In this document: one piece after another, positions 10,324 through 21,193 of the stretch
Numbering within the stretch: the first letter of the stretch is position 1
Layout: the number at the start of each line of letters is the position of its first letter
Assembly: GCA_036852015.1 (NCBI GenBank)
Contig: JAANDG010000100.1
Coordinates: forward strand, 62,001 to 126,000
Source: Pelodera strongyloides
Lineage: Eukaryota; Nematoda; Chromadorea; Rhabditida; Rhabditidae
Reading direction: 5' to 3'
DNA: 64,000 nt
Notes under the pieces: generated by a model
What the model saw: the letters and a program-made list of their open reading frames with translations, nothing else
What the model was told of the DNA's origin: nothing
The model's database searches: none
Translations under genes and position numbers: made by a program

Positions 10324-11131
10324 TCCTCCGTTCGGCCGCCCTCGACCTTAGGAGTAAGCTAGTCGGGAGGACACTTCGACTCCTCTCGGAACCTCACATG
10401 GCGAAGTAGAGATTAAAAAACCTCTGCCACGTTGGTACGAGGGTCCTCGGGAACCGTACCTTCATGCCACTCCCATATTTACTAGCATTACTATGAAGGG
10501 GGTTCCTACAAGGAATGTGGTAGTAATGTTTATTTTTAGAAAAATAAGGTAAAACTGATAGTCCACTAGCCCTCATAGTACCGGGTGAAGCAAGACTGAT
10601 AGCCAATAACGTATCCAAACAAAATTAAAGCTTCATACTATTATTTAAATTAATTACTAAGTTTGTAGTAAATACTGTAAGACCTAGAGCTACGTCTTAG
10701 GTCACGCCACAGGTATTACGTTTAAGGGAATGAAATTTGAAGAAAATAAGTAATAACAATATGTAAACGAAGGGATATGACATTTAAAGGAAGAGTAAAT
10801 GTAATACAGTAAGAATTGATAAAAATTAGGGGGTATATGAAAAAAAAAGACAATGACTTTAGAGGGGTATATGCCGGTCTGGTAGGAAAAAGGTCTGAGA
10901 AAAATATGGAATTACAAAAGTTGTAAATGAAGTATAGGTAAATTGAAATGGAAAATAACAACTGTGATAATAATTCAGTGAAACATTTTGAATATATGAA
11001 ACATGTAATGAAATAAATTGAAAATTGGATACAATATGAACAAATAATCTATTAGGAAAACAATATTATTATAACTTAAATTAAAAGACAATGATATCCC
11101 GAAGGATATGCAAATGAGTAAAAAGATGTCC
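10324..11131. other. 5' flank of the retroelement
   Basis: On the minus strand this is the leader of the Naiad element. It is GC-rich and rich in self-complementary stretches at about 10330-10500, for example GGTACGGTTCCCGAGG with CCTCGTACC, and CTCCCGACTAG. This may be a structured 5'UTR, or part of a pseudo-LTR. Beyond about 10620 the sequence is plain AT-rich DNA. No second hammerhead-like motif was found. Confidence 0.35.
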
Positions 11132-11464
11132 CTAAGGACATCGTCATCCCGGAGGACGACACGGTGTAGATGCCACGAGGACATCGTCATCCCGAGGGAC
11201 GACAAGGTGTAGATGCCGCAAGGACATCGTCATCCCGGAGGACGACAAGGTGTAGATGCCACAAGGACATCGTCATCCCGGAGGACGACAAGGTGTAGAT
11301 GCCACAAGGACATCGTCATCCCGGAGGACGACAAGGTGTAGATGCCACGAGGACATCGTCATCCCGGAGGACGACAAGGTGTAGATGCCACGAGGACATC
11401 GTCATCCCGGAGGACGACAAGGTGTAGATGCCACGAGGACATCGTCATCCCAGAGGACGACAGT
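11132..11464 (+). repeat. 43-bp minisatellite, eight copies
   Basis: The string CGTCATCCC recurs at 11142, 11185, 11228, 11271, 11314, 11357, 11400 and 11443, exactly every 43 bp. The unit contains an imperfect palindrome (GTCATCCCGGAGGACGAC) followed by AAGGTGTAGATGCCAC. Copies differ at only a few positions, so the array is young. 43 is not a multiple of three, and the short reading frames through it are incidental. Confidence 0.92.
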
Positions 11465-12389
11465 ACAAATAAGTATAAGCTGTGGAGTACAAATAAAACG
11501 AACAATAGAGAAGTACTCTACTATAAGTGGGGCTGAAAGAGAATAACGAAAACAAAAATAATACCTGAGAAGAGTTAAATAAGGATATGGTACTCTGAAC
11601 TTTTTGTTGCGAACGGGGAAATTAATCCTCCTGTATCTGCAACTCAAAGTTCGATATGCAATTAATTTTTTATAAAGTGTTAAAGGCTTATGGATGTTTG
11701 ACTACTATCCATCTAGTTTGTTTAAACACATCAATAGAGTTTTTGCTGTGATGTTTAGTTTGCATTGCATAACACTAAATAATCATCGAATTGCACCTAA
11801 CTCGGCACAATTTTTTATCATTTTTTTTTTCAAAATATCGGATTTTAAGTTTAATAAAGAGTAATCTTCATTTGGATAATGTGGCTGATAATACTGTATT
11901 AATTGTTGAAGTAATGAACGTTCCCTGTACTATTTATACGAGAAAATGACTTTTTTTTACCAATAAGATAATTTTGTGAAATGCTAACTGAGCGAATAAA
12001 ACCAGTTATAATGCAAGATCTTGATTCGCGTCCTGTAGATCAAGCATGCTACACATATTTCGGCACAGCTAATCCGGAAAACAAAGTAATTATATGCGCT
12101 ACATAACAATTCTACCATTCTTTTTGTAACTCATTCTACGATCTAACGATCGTACGCGTCAACCGCCTAGCCTACAAGCATTATGAGTTTTTGTTGTGAA
12201 AACTATAGCCGAAGAATATATCCAGAGACTTCTATCGACGAATTAGTTCGGTTGATCTTCGCACAATATTCCCATTTATAATTACTAACAATAAGTGTGC
12301 TCTTGCAATATCATATCGTTCTCTTGCAGGAACAATAGTTTCCACGTGACAAATCACCGTGTATTCCCTGCACAGTATATTTCCCTCGA
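11465..12389. other. Intergenic region upstream of the DUF273 gene
   Basis: AT-rich sequence with no supported gene, RNA or strong repeat. It presumably holds the promoter of the plus-strand DUF273 gene; no core element can be defined by eye. Confidence 0.4.
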
Positions 12390-15300
12390 ATGAGTGGCAG
12401 TTTATTAATTCGGAAACTCTCCTGGAGACTGCGTTCATTACACAATAAATACTACCTCTACTGTGCGCTCACATTCGTTCTTACGATATTTGTGACTGTT
12501 GTGTTTCTAGGATTTCCACAAGACGAATATGTAAGTTAAAGTCTAGATTTGTTTGGTTTGCTGCATGACATGATGGTAATGGTGCTTATGACTTGTTACG
12601 CACATGTAGCACTAGACGATGAGTTCCAAATGACAAGTTGCTCCATTTTTTCTTAGTTGCTTGCGGTAAACAAAAAAACCTATGTAAGTACGACCTGCGT
12701 GGGCTCAACTTCATGCGCTATGCTCAGTTCACGCATACTCAAGAAAAAAACTATATTTTACCCGGAAGAACTTTGGAAATAGTGAGCCTAGAACGCGCCA
12801 TATGGATATGTGCGCAGACAAACTTATTCCATGTTTTGAGCCGACCATGAGTGTGCCCGCGCTCTCGACGTCGACCGGCCACTTCGCCCACTGTCTAGAC
12901 TAATTAGAATAGACCTATTGAGATATTGGTCATCGTAAACTGTAAATAATTCGAAAAGCCTTCAGTCTTTCCCATTAAACAATTTGCAGAGCTCTTCGAT
13001 TCCCAGTGCGCATTTCGACTATTTGAGGAAAAAGGTGGAAAGGTCACTGAATATCACCATTGTTGTCGTTGTTGAGGTAATTTAAGCGTATGTTTATCAA
13101 TTTCATGTGAATTTATGAAATTAATACTGCGATGCTCAGTTGGAAATAGACACTTTAATCACACGTAAATGTACACTCTGCCGTGCCTTATGTGTGGCTT
13201 TGGGCTACTTTACTATTTTCTCCTCTCTGAAAGAGTATTAAAGAGTATATGAAAGAGCATTCTTTCTGAAAGAGTATTTGTTTGAACTAAAGTTGACGAT
13301 AAATGTTTTATTCAGGAACACACCGACCTTTCGGAGTACAGCACTGCCCTCAATACCGTGGAATGCTATGCGGCAAGACACGCGTGAGTTAAATTTAATT
13401 TGTCCTTACCATACACTGATCAAACTCCGCGCCATCGCCGCACACAAAAAAAACAGGGTGCACCACAGCTGGTTCAGCGCACCCCTCTGTGATTCGCGGA
13501 TGGGATCAATTAGAGGCGATGGCACAAAGTTTCACGTACCAATTATAAAATAGAATCGGCCGCGAACGGCGCGGATGCGGTCACGCTTCTTTTCCGCATA
13601 GAATAAGGATCATCCTTTCCCCAGTACTCACTACTTTCCTTGCAGATATCCGCTACTCGTCGTTCGGGATTCCGAATATTCATCAAAATGTACGCAAAAG
13701 GATGTAAGTGATAAAGTTTTAGACGATACAAAGTTAATGAGTCCCATAAATAGATGATCGTAAAAATATTTGTCGACTTAGAGCAGGTGATAAGCGCAGG
13801 TGTGGTGGACATTATATGCAAGCAAGATCATACCTATATTCAAAAGGAAAACGGGGAAATCTGTAGACTTTCTTTAATTTGTTGTCATCTTTTGCAGATG
13901 ATGTTCCGCCGCCATTGTGTTGTGGCTGAGATACTCTCCACCACTGATTGGGTTCTATTTATCGATGCAGATATGGCAGTAGTCAACCCAGAAAGGTTCC
14001 ATCTTTTTCAAAATCAAGAAGCATAAGTAAACAGTACTTTTAGCATAACTTTTTTTTAAATGTAACGACAAAGCTAAATGTAGGATTTTACCGGCCGAAA
14101 CATTACATGCTGCTGTCATTAGGTAGTGCGGCGACAAAAAAAAGGGTGCCCACAGCGGGTCCCATGCGCACGCCTCACAGACATTTTCCTATCGCTGGCA
14201 CTACGTGGTCCGCAAAGTCGTCCGCCCACAGACAGTCAACTATCGCATCTTGCTGTTATTCTAGTCCTTTAATCGTAATGTTGAGCAAGAGATGTTGCCA
14301 TCCATTCAACAACATAATGGTTTCAAATCAAAGGCGGAAAATAATTTGACTTGCAAATTTAAAATTCAGGCTGATCGAAGAGTTTGCTGACGACAATTAT
14401 GACATCACTTTCTACGATCGGTTCTTCAATTGGGAAGTGGCCGCGGGCAGTTATTTGGTGAAAAACACACAGTGGGCACGCACTTTCTTGTACAAGTAAG
14501 GGCGTAAACCTAGAGGCCATATTCACCACTCAATTCCCCATGGGGAATTCCCCGTCTTTTTCCATTTTCTGTATTTCCCCGAGGGAATCGGAGTGGTGAA
14601 TATGGCCTCAGTAAGTATTAGCCGTAGTCTTGTTAGGCTCACCTTCTCGATGTTTAAATCAATTTCTGCATTCTGAAGTTGCTTCCCCAAACCCTTCCTT
14701 CACCATGAGATGTTTTGTACACTGATTTGTGCATTCTCCATGTTTTATGCACATAGTACATGTACTAATTTGCCGTTCTATAACTCCTCTAATCAATCCA
14801 GTACGACGGTGAAAACTTAAAATTTGGTAAAAATTCTAAATTCTAAATAAATTCTAAATAAAAAACTAAATTCCAGATTTGCCGACTACGAACAACAGGT
14901 GCCCGATAGTTTTGCTGGAACAGACAATGGAGCATTACATGTAAGGTGATGTTGAAATTGTATACAACGCCTCGATGTTGCCGATCAAAATAGTACTTGT
15001 CTCGGCTACCAGTATCCGCTGGAGATAGCGCCTACTGTGCGCGAAAGGCAAACAATCCAATAGCGTACAGTGGCGTGCTCGCCGCGCACTGTGCGACCAC
15101 GAAATCTCATTCAGTGAATATGCCATCACCCTTTGTCGCGCATTAAGTACGTGTTGCACGAAGATTCACAAATATTGGAATCAGGATATCGTATATGGTT
15201 ATGATTTGCTGATAAGGCTGCAGAACAAGGAGCAGGCCATGCTCTACTATGACCTATGACTATTTGTTTTATGTAGCACGACTAATCTACTTCTAGATTA

Positions 15301-16971
15301 TGTCATCTGTCCGTAGTCTTTTTGATTCAAAGAACACTTATTCCCCATCAACTTTTATTTTGCAGGCTTTTCTCGCTGAGATCCTCTACCCCGATCTCAG
15401 GGACGAAATTCAAGTCTGCATACGAATTTGGCAGCAATCTGATGGATACCGTACGCTATTTTTGTACGAAGCATGCCTTCGAGCTGTAATTGGCCTGAGA
15501 GGGCAATTACAACATGTGAGGATACTGAAGAAGGTGAGATATTATATAGAAACCATGATAGTATCACAATTATCAAACACATCCTCCAACGCAAGTCATC
15601 GCACGGTCGCGGCGCAGTAAAAAGAAAAGGTTCATTCTGATAATGCGGGGCGAGAAGTATTGAAGACATCCAATCAACAAAAACTCCTTCGTTGAATTCG
15701 GTTGATTGTTTCAAGGTATACTATACGGTATACGTATGTTTATTCTAATCAAAACGTATCTTCTGAATTGCAGGGTCGCGGTTGGGTTCGCGACATTTGG
15801 TTGACAGATTCCCGCTGGAGCGACGACGACTTCATGCTCCACGCCCTTCAGGACAAGAAGATGGGCGAGCTACCGTCATCCATTGTTGATCGGATACGGT
15901 AAGTGACGATGATATTACTGTAATTCGAGTTAATTTAAGGTTTTGTCTATAAGGCAATCCGTATGTTACATAAAGTTATTTCGAGAAACAAAGACATCAG
16001 GTATACTCCGTGTCAACTATACTCGGTGCATAAAAAGAAGTGATTCCGATAATATAACAATGTTAAAAGAGGAGGCTCACGAGATCTAAGTGTACGATTT
16101 CTTTCTTGATTTATCCCTTCTAATTAAAAGCTTTTGCCTCATAAGGCATGTTTATTGGAAGCAAATACCATCATATATCGATAAGAAGAAAGAAATCGTA
16201 CATTTAGATCTCGTGAGCCTCCTCCTGTAAGTAAAAAAATACAAATTTGTCATCAATATGATAAACTTGGAATACTCTCAACCAGTGTTTGTCCGTGCGC
16301 ATTTTTGCAGGTTGATTGGCGCAGACCGATTTACGTGGTACAACCCATTGACAAAAAGGCATAATATACGCGACTGCAAGGATCAAGACTACCAATGGCC
16401 ATACCAGGAGAAATTACGGGTACTATACCATCTTTTATTTGTTAAGTACGGGATTATACCGAGTTTGAGAAATCCGTCAACGTGTGAACGTTGACTGTTC
16501 AGTCATTCGATGAAAATAAGATGACACTGGAGAAACGCTGCGCAGCAGCCGCGCAGTTAAAGATTCAGCCACATTCGAGCGGCGGACTCCCTATAGAGCG
16601 TGTGCCAGGGGTATGTGAAAATAGCGCACCTCTGGCACATCGTCCGCCTCCACCACGCTTCGTAGCGAGGGTCCTCGGCTTCGCACTACGGATCCTTTTG
16701 CACTAATTTTGCGTTGAAGTTAAAGAATCGTAAAAAAAACCAAACATGCCTTAGATGCCAGTGCAGTTGCGACGAAGTGACAGTTTTGAAATACCAATGT
16801 CAGTAACTTGTTGATAGAATCAAGGGGCTAATGTTGATAGCACTGTTATTGATTGATACTACCGTAATCTAGGTCTCCAAAATGGATATCGATCGAAAAT
16901 TGAATGAAATTGCCAGAGACGTGGAGAAACAGAGATGGACTGCAATGAAGGACGTTGCTGCCTACATCTAG
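12390..16971 (+). CDS. DUF273 type II membrane glycosyltransferase-like protein, 380 aa
   Basis: Eleven exons join in phase: 12390-12530, 12990-13076, 13316-13383, 13646-13703, 13898-13995, 14370-14495, 14877-14940, 15366-15533, 15774-15898, 16311-16419 and 16873-16971. A short basic N-terminus and a hydrophobic segment (residues ~21-41) predict a Golgi/ER type II anchor. The lumenal part carries FRRHCVVAEIL, then WVLFIDADMAVVNP with a DxD-like DAD (141-143), the usual metal/nucleotide-sugar motif. FYDRFFNWEVAAGSYLVKNT, DSFAGTDNGALH and GWVRDIWLTDSRW follow, as in the nematode DUF273 family. The acceptor and product are unknown. Introns 3, 5, 6, 9 and 10 each hold a hairpin or inverted repeat. 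The first intron after the DAD exon uses a weak GTTCCA donor. Confidence 0.85.
13434..13530. repeat. GC-rich hairpin with A-run (intron 3 of DUF273 gene)
   Basis: Ends pair as GCCATCGCC/GGCGATGGC. Just inside the left arm is ACAAAAAAAACAGGGTGC, a motif shared with the 14128 copy. Confidence 0.5.
14128..14215. repeat. GC-rich hairpin with A-run (intron 5 of DUF273 gene)
   Basis: Ends pair as GTAGTGCGGCGA/TCGCTGGCACTAC. The left arm is followed by CAAAAAAAAGGGTGCCC, close to the 13434 copy although the arms differ in sequence. Confidence 0.5.
14513..14609. mobile_element. GAGGCCATATTCACC-ended MITE, copy 1
   Basis: A 97-bp foldback in intron 6 of the DUF273 gene. Its ends are GAGGCCATATTCACCACTC and the complement, with an inner CCCCATGGGGAATTCCCC. 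Related copies lie at 40374-40553 and 58941-59076. Confidence 0.75.
16070..16223. mobile_element. Foldback element in intron 9 of DUF273 gene
   Basis: A 154-bp inverted repeat. The left arm AGGAGGCTCACGAGATCTAA and the continuing GTACGATTTCTTTCTT pair with the right arm over more than 40 bp with one or two mismatches. No second copy was seen in the window. Confidence 0.7.
16545..16690. repeat. GC-rich hairpin in intron 10 of DUF273 gene
   Basis: The dyads GGCGGAC/GTCCGCC and GTGTGCCAG/CTGGCACAT flank a central GAAAATAGCGC. Base composition differs sharply from the AT-rich intron around it. Confidence 0.45.
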
Positions 16972-18312
16972 GGTACCGTATCATAATTTATTAAAATGTA
17001 TGACAAGTTCTCAGTGAAACCGTTATAATATAGAATTTGCTATCTCCACTTAGTTTAATCATTGACAGTGCAACGCTAGTTTACAGTTTATTTTCATGTT
17101 ACATATATTCACTTTCTCACTTCTTATTCGTAAGTTGTTTTAATTGCAACAAATAGAAAATTCATTCTAGGTTCAACATAGTGCAGAAGCATCCAGTAGT
17201 ACCTACGTTACAATAGTTTTAATGCGGATGTATAACATACTGATGATGCAACACTTTTCTACGAGAAATTTATCCTTTTTATCCCTACCTGTCTTTCAAA
17301 GCTTCAACTTATGACATTTTCATATCGTTACACAAACTGTTGTTTCACCACATGCATTCTCAGGTTCTGCATTGCAATACAAATCGATTCGGTGTTCAAA
17401 TTCAATTGTTTCATGAGTCAACGGTTAACAAATAAATTTCTTTATTAATAAAAGAAAAGCTTTGTGAATAAAAGATCACACGGCGAGACAAGTATTGATT
17501 GATTTGCCCTATAAGGGGAAGGCCCGCCCATATAAAGGGTAGAGTTCCGGTGTTTATAGCTGTGAACAAGAGCCCAGACACAGAACCCGTAAGACATGCC
17601 AGACGATTTGCATAGGGTATAAGATACCCACACTGAAGAGAAACACAATACTAAACGGTTAATGATCGACGACAATGGACGTGAGAGACTAGCTTAATAC
17701 GACAGTAATTAGACTAATTAAACACACTTCAATAAGAACTACTTTGACGCTACAAACATCAAACTACAGACTCTAAACGATAGCCTATATATTAGAACCT
17801 GAATCGATAATTCGTGAGTTAGGAATATTGATCGATGAGATGAAGAAAAATAGATATGGAAATGTTGATCAACAACAAATAACTGGAATAATACCTAGAA
17901 TCAATTTAACGGTAAAGAAACTATAAACTTCTATATCAAATAAAGGTAAACAAATATAAAAACGCGTGATGCCGAATATCAAACTTCGACTTTTAGCAGT
18001 TCACTTTTGCTGAGGGCGAAAATAAATGCGTTGAGCAAGTATAAAACCATAAAGCTCACACAAGACACGAAATACTAAGGTAGATAAAATCCTATCTGAG
18101 CAAGCTCTACTTAATTGAAATATAAAAATCTAGAAAATCTATAACGCGCGCCACACCTTCACGTCCGTCACAATAAGAAACTTCACGTTTTCCTCGTGGA
18201 AGTACAAAGTACAAACTACAAAGTTGGTTTGGATTCTTTACCAAAGTACAAACTACAGAGTTTACGGTTTACTTTCCTTACTGGGATTCTGTGACGGTGT
18301 GGCGGCCGCATT
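16972..18312. other. Convergent intergenic region
   Basis: Lies between the 3' ends of the DUF273 gene (+) and the PRELID3 gene (-). It holds AT-rich sequence and a short direct repeat of AAGTACAAACTACA near 18200-18260. No gene, RNA or transposon is supported. Confidence 0.45.
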
Positions 18313-21193
18313 TCATTTAACCTTCTGGAAGGCGCCCATCACTTTCTCTCCCATTTCGTGTACTTCTGATGAGACTTTCGATGTCAACTCCGTGTATTCC
18401 TTTTTGAATTGGTCGATCACCCATTCGATACCAGAACGACCCTGAAACCGTTATTGAAAAGACAAACAAGGAAACACCGGTGTTACTGCACAAGGACAAG
18501 TAAAGAATTAGTAACTATAGAAAGGTAACTGCAAATAGAAAACGTCCAACTATTGCAGTGTACTAAATTACATGAATTATTGCATGAACGAAACATTGGT
18601 CTTTTCTTTTGGACATGCGCTAATTTTACAACTGCAACCCCCATTTTTCGCACATAACAAATACCAAATTTTCATATGAGCAGCACATTCGTACATTTCA
18701 AACTTGCGAATTAAATAAAGAAATAGCAGAAACAAATTACTCACCTTCGTTGCGTTTGTGGAATATATATGAAGGAAGGTCTTCTCACAATAATCAGCAA
18801 ATGCGGGCAAATTCACAGAGATCATCGCTTCTTGCCTGAGTACGGTTCTGAAAAGACAACAGATAATTACTGACACATATAAAATAGAGAAAAGGAACGA
18901 ACACTAAACCAATGGAACACACGTAAATTGAATAAATATACGGACTTAGAAAAGGCGCGGACAAAAGCCACTTCAATTTCTAGTATTAAAGTCTATTTAT
19001 TGAATAACAACACAGGGTCCATAACTAAAATTATGACTATTATGAGCCACTATTTTATTTTAAAGAAAAAACTAACTTGGTCGGATCAACGGAGCATGGT
19101 GAGTAGGTGAGTCGTTCGTCCACACGCATAAAGGAACTTCCATTTAACTAAACGATACATTTATGTACACAAAACACAAAACAAACATTCGGCAAAAACA
19201 AGACGGGCCACAGGCCGCTTTGTCCAAGCATTTGCTTGAAGTACACCACATTTGAAAAATATTCTATTAAACTACTAACAACAAGCAAGTTGTCTAACAA
19301 TAAGTACTGTACATCGCAGTGTAAAGGGTACACGAAATGTGAAAGGTTAAAGGGATAGGTTCATCTCAAATCACTTCTCTTTTTATTGTTTTTATTGATA
19401 ATAGCGCAAATATCACGCACAATGAAAACTAAATCAATCACAGAACAATACGCCTCGTAGAAGAAGCTTCCTTTATTGGAAGCTAGTTGATCGGAAGCTA
19501 AAATCTAAACTCAAAAACTAATACCGTACACAGATCGCGCGGGCTAATGGCAATTAGCCAAGAACCAATTAAATGATACTCACCGTGGAAAATAATGACC
19601 TCCCGAGTGTAGTTTGTAACTTGGCTAATTGCCATTAGCCCGCACGATTTGTGTACGGTCTTAGTTTTTGAGTTTAGATTTTGGCTTCCGATCAACTAGC
19701 TTCCAATAAAGGAAGCTTCTTCTACGAGTCGTATTGTTCAGAGATTGATTTAATTTTTATTGTGAATGATATTTGTGCTATTATCAATAAAAACAATAAA
19801 AAGAGGGGTGATTTGAGATGAACCTATCCCTTTAAAGGCCCTACGAAAAAGACCACTGTTGTGCAAAAAGAGTATTTCCATAATACCATATACCACGAGA
19901 GAATAGAGATATTTTCTCCGGAAACTTATTGTTAGTATAATCAATATCACTCACATTTCTCGTCGACAGCGTCATCTCTTGTGTCTTTGGGTCAATAATC
20001 GTGTATTCGTGTGAGTATTGTGTTCCAGAAAAGCCAGTCAACTATAATGAAAAAAAAAAATTCAAAGAAAGAAATTCATATAATATACACCCCACATGAA
20101 AACATGTCTTGCTCAAGTCCGATGTCCGATTACATTATTTATGTAAGTACATAATACCGCACTAAATCAAACTTTAACGGAAAAAATGTGATTATCTCCA
20201 ACACTATTTAATTGACTACAATACCGAAGTAGTCTCACCTTGGTGGCCCATGTTGGAATATGGAAATGCGATTGAATAATTCTCTCGCTTTTTATTTGGC
20301 CTTCTTCTACTTTCTGCCTGAAAATACATGAAGTTAAAAAGTAGCACCCAAAATCATGTTCTATCGAACGAACTTGTTTGTGGACTCAAGGTAAACTAGG
20401 TGAACAAATGTTATTTATGGGATTTCCATGTCTGCGATTCGCACTTGCGAAAATGACAAACCGCTGTCCATGCACAAGTCGATGTAAATGAGATGGTCCC
20501 ACACCGATGGATCAAGTATGGATCTATTTCAAAATAGTACGGATCTATTTCAAATAGTATGGATCTGATACACTTTCGCTGCAGACCATGTCAAACGTGC
20601 GATTCGCATGGGTTACGGTAGCGGTAGGCGGTTGACATGCATGTAAAATGACTTGAACATGGACAGCGGTTTGTCATTTTCGCAAGTGCGCATCGCATAC
20701 ATGGAACCCATTAAGAAAACGGAAATTGGCCACGTTTCAAGTCCAAGTGTGAAGTCACCGCACTGAGTATACCCACTCAAAATCAATAAAATAAACACAA
20801 ATTAAATCAATAAAGAATAACGCACCCAATTACATCAATTGCCGTGACGGCACCACTCATCGGGTTGGGATACTTCCTCCACGCAGCATTCACTACCGTA
20901 TCCCACGAGTGACTGAAACAAGAACACCGTTTATTTGTGAAGCAACTAACAGTATTGATCAGTTGCTAAATGACCGCAACGCTTATTGGTTACAATTAGT
21001 TACCACCGACACTACAATAAAATCAAACTTCCCTTTCTTCTACCAAAATGTGGTAACATTTCAATTTCAGATCAAAATCAGACTCATTTTTTCTCTCTTG
21101 AAAACTCATTAGGCAAGACAACATGTGACAATCATGAATTGAAATAAACATAAAAACTTACTCAAATACGTGTTCTGACGTCCAAATCTTCAT
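18313..21193 (-). CDS. PRELID3: PRELID3/slowmo-like PRELI domain protein, 195 aa
   Basis: Seven exons join in phase: 21162-21193, 20826-20912, 20239-20317, 19955-20041, 19077-19147, 18745-18847 and 18313-18441. The protein starts [10 protein letters not shown], identical to the start of human PRELID3B as I recall it, and runs through [28 protein letters not shown] and [12 protein letters not shown]. Its length matches the 194-195 aa of the family. PRELI-domain proteins work in the mitochondrial intermembrane space, where with TRIAP1/Mdm35 they move phospholipids between membranes; PRELID3 members are linked to phosphatidylserine. The intron between exons 4 and 5 carries a 490-bp TTAA MITE, and the intron between exons 2 and 3 a GGCCTGTCCATG-type MITE. 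The start is fixed by the conserved MKIW. Confidence 0.93.
19347..19835. mobile_element. TTAA-flanked foldback MITE (copy 2)
   Basis: Ends TTAAAGGGATAGGTTCATCT and the complement. The arms continue through TCAAATCACTTCTC and AAAACAATAAAAAG for well over 150 bp each. The inner arms include CGATCAACTAGCTTCC and its complement and reach an apex near 19585. It lies in the fourth intron of the PRELID3 gene. Confidence 0.82.
20417..20711. mobile_element. GGCCTGTCCATG-type MITE, copy 1 (diverged ends)
   Basis: Inverted arms share GCGATTCGCACTTGCGAAAA-type sequence with copies at 24343 and 53018. The interior has repeats of TATGGATCTATTTCAAA, also present in the 53018 copy, and CTGCAGACCATGTCAAA. 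It lies in the second intron of the PRELID3 gene. Confidence 0.75.
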
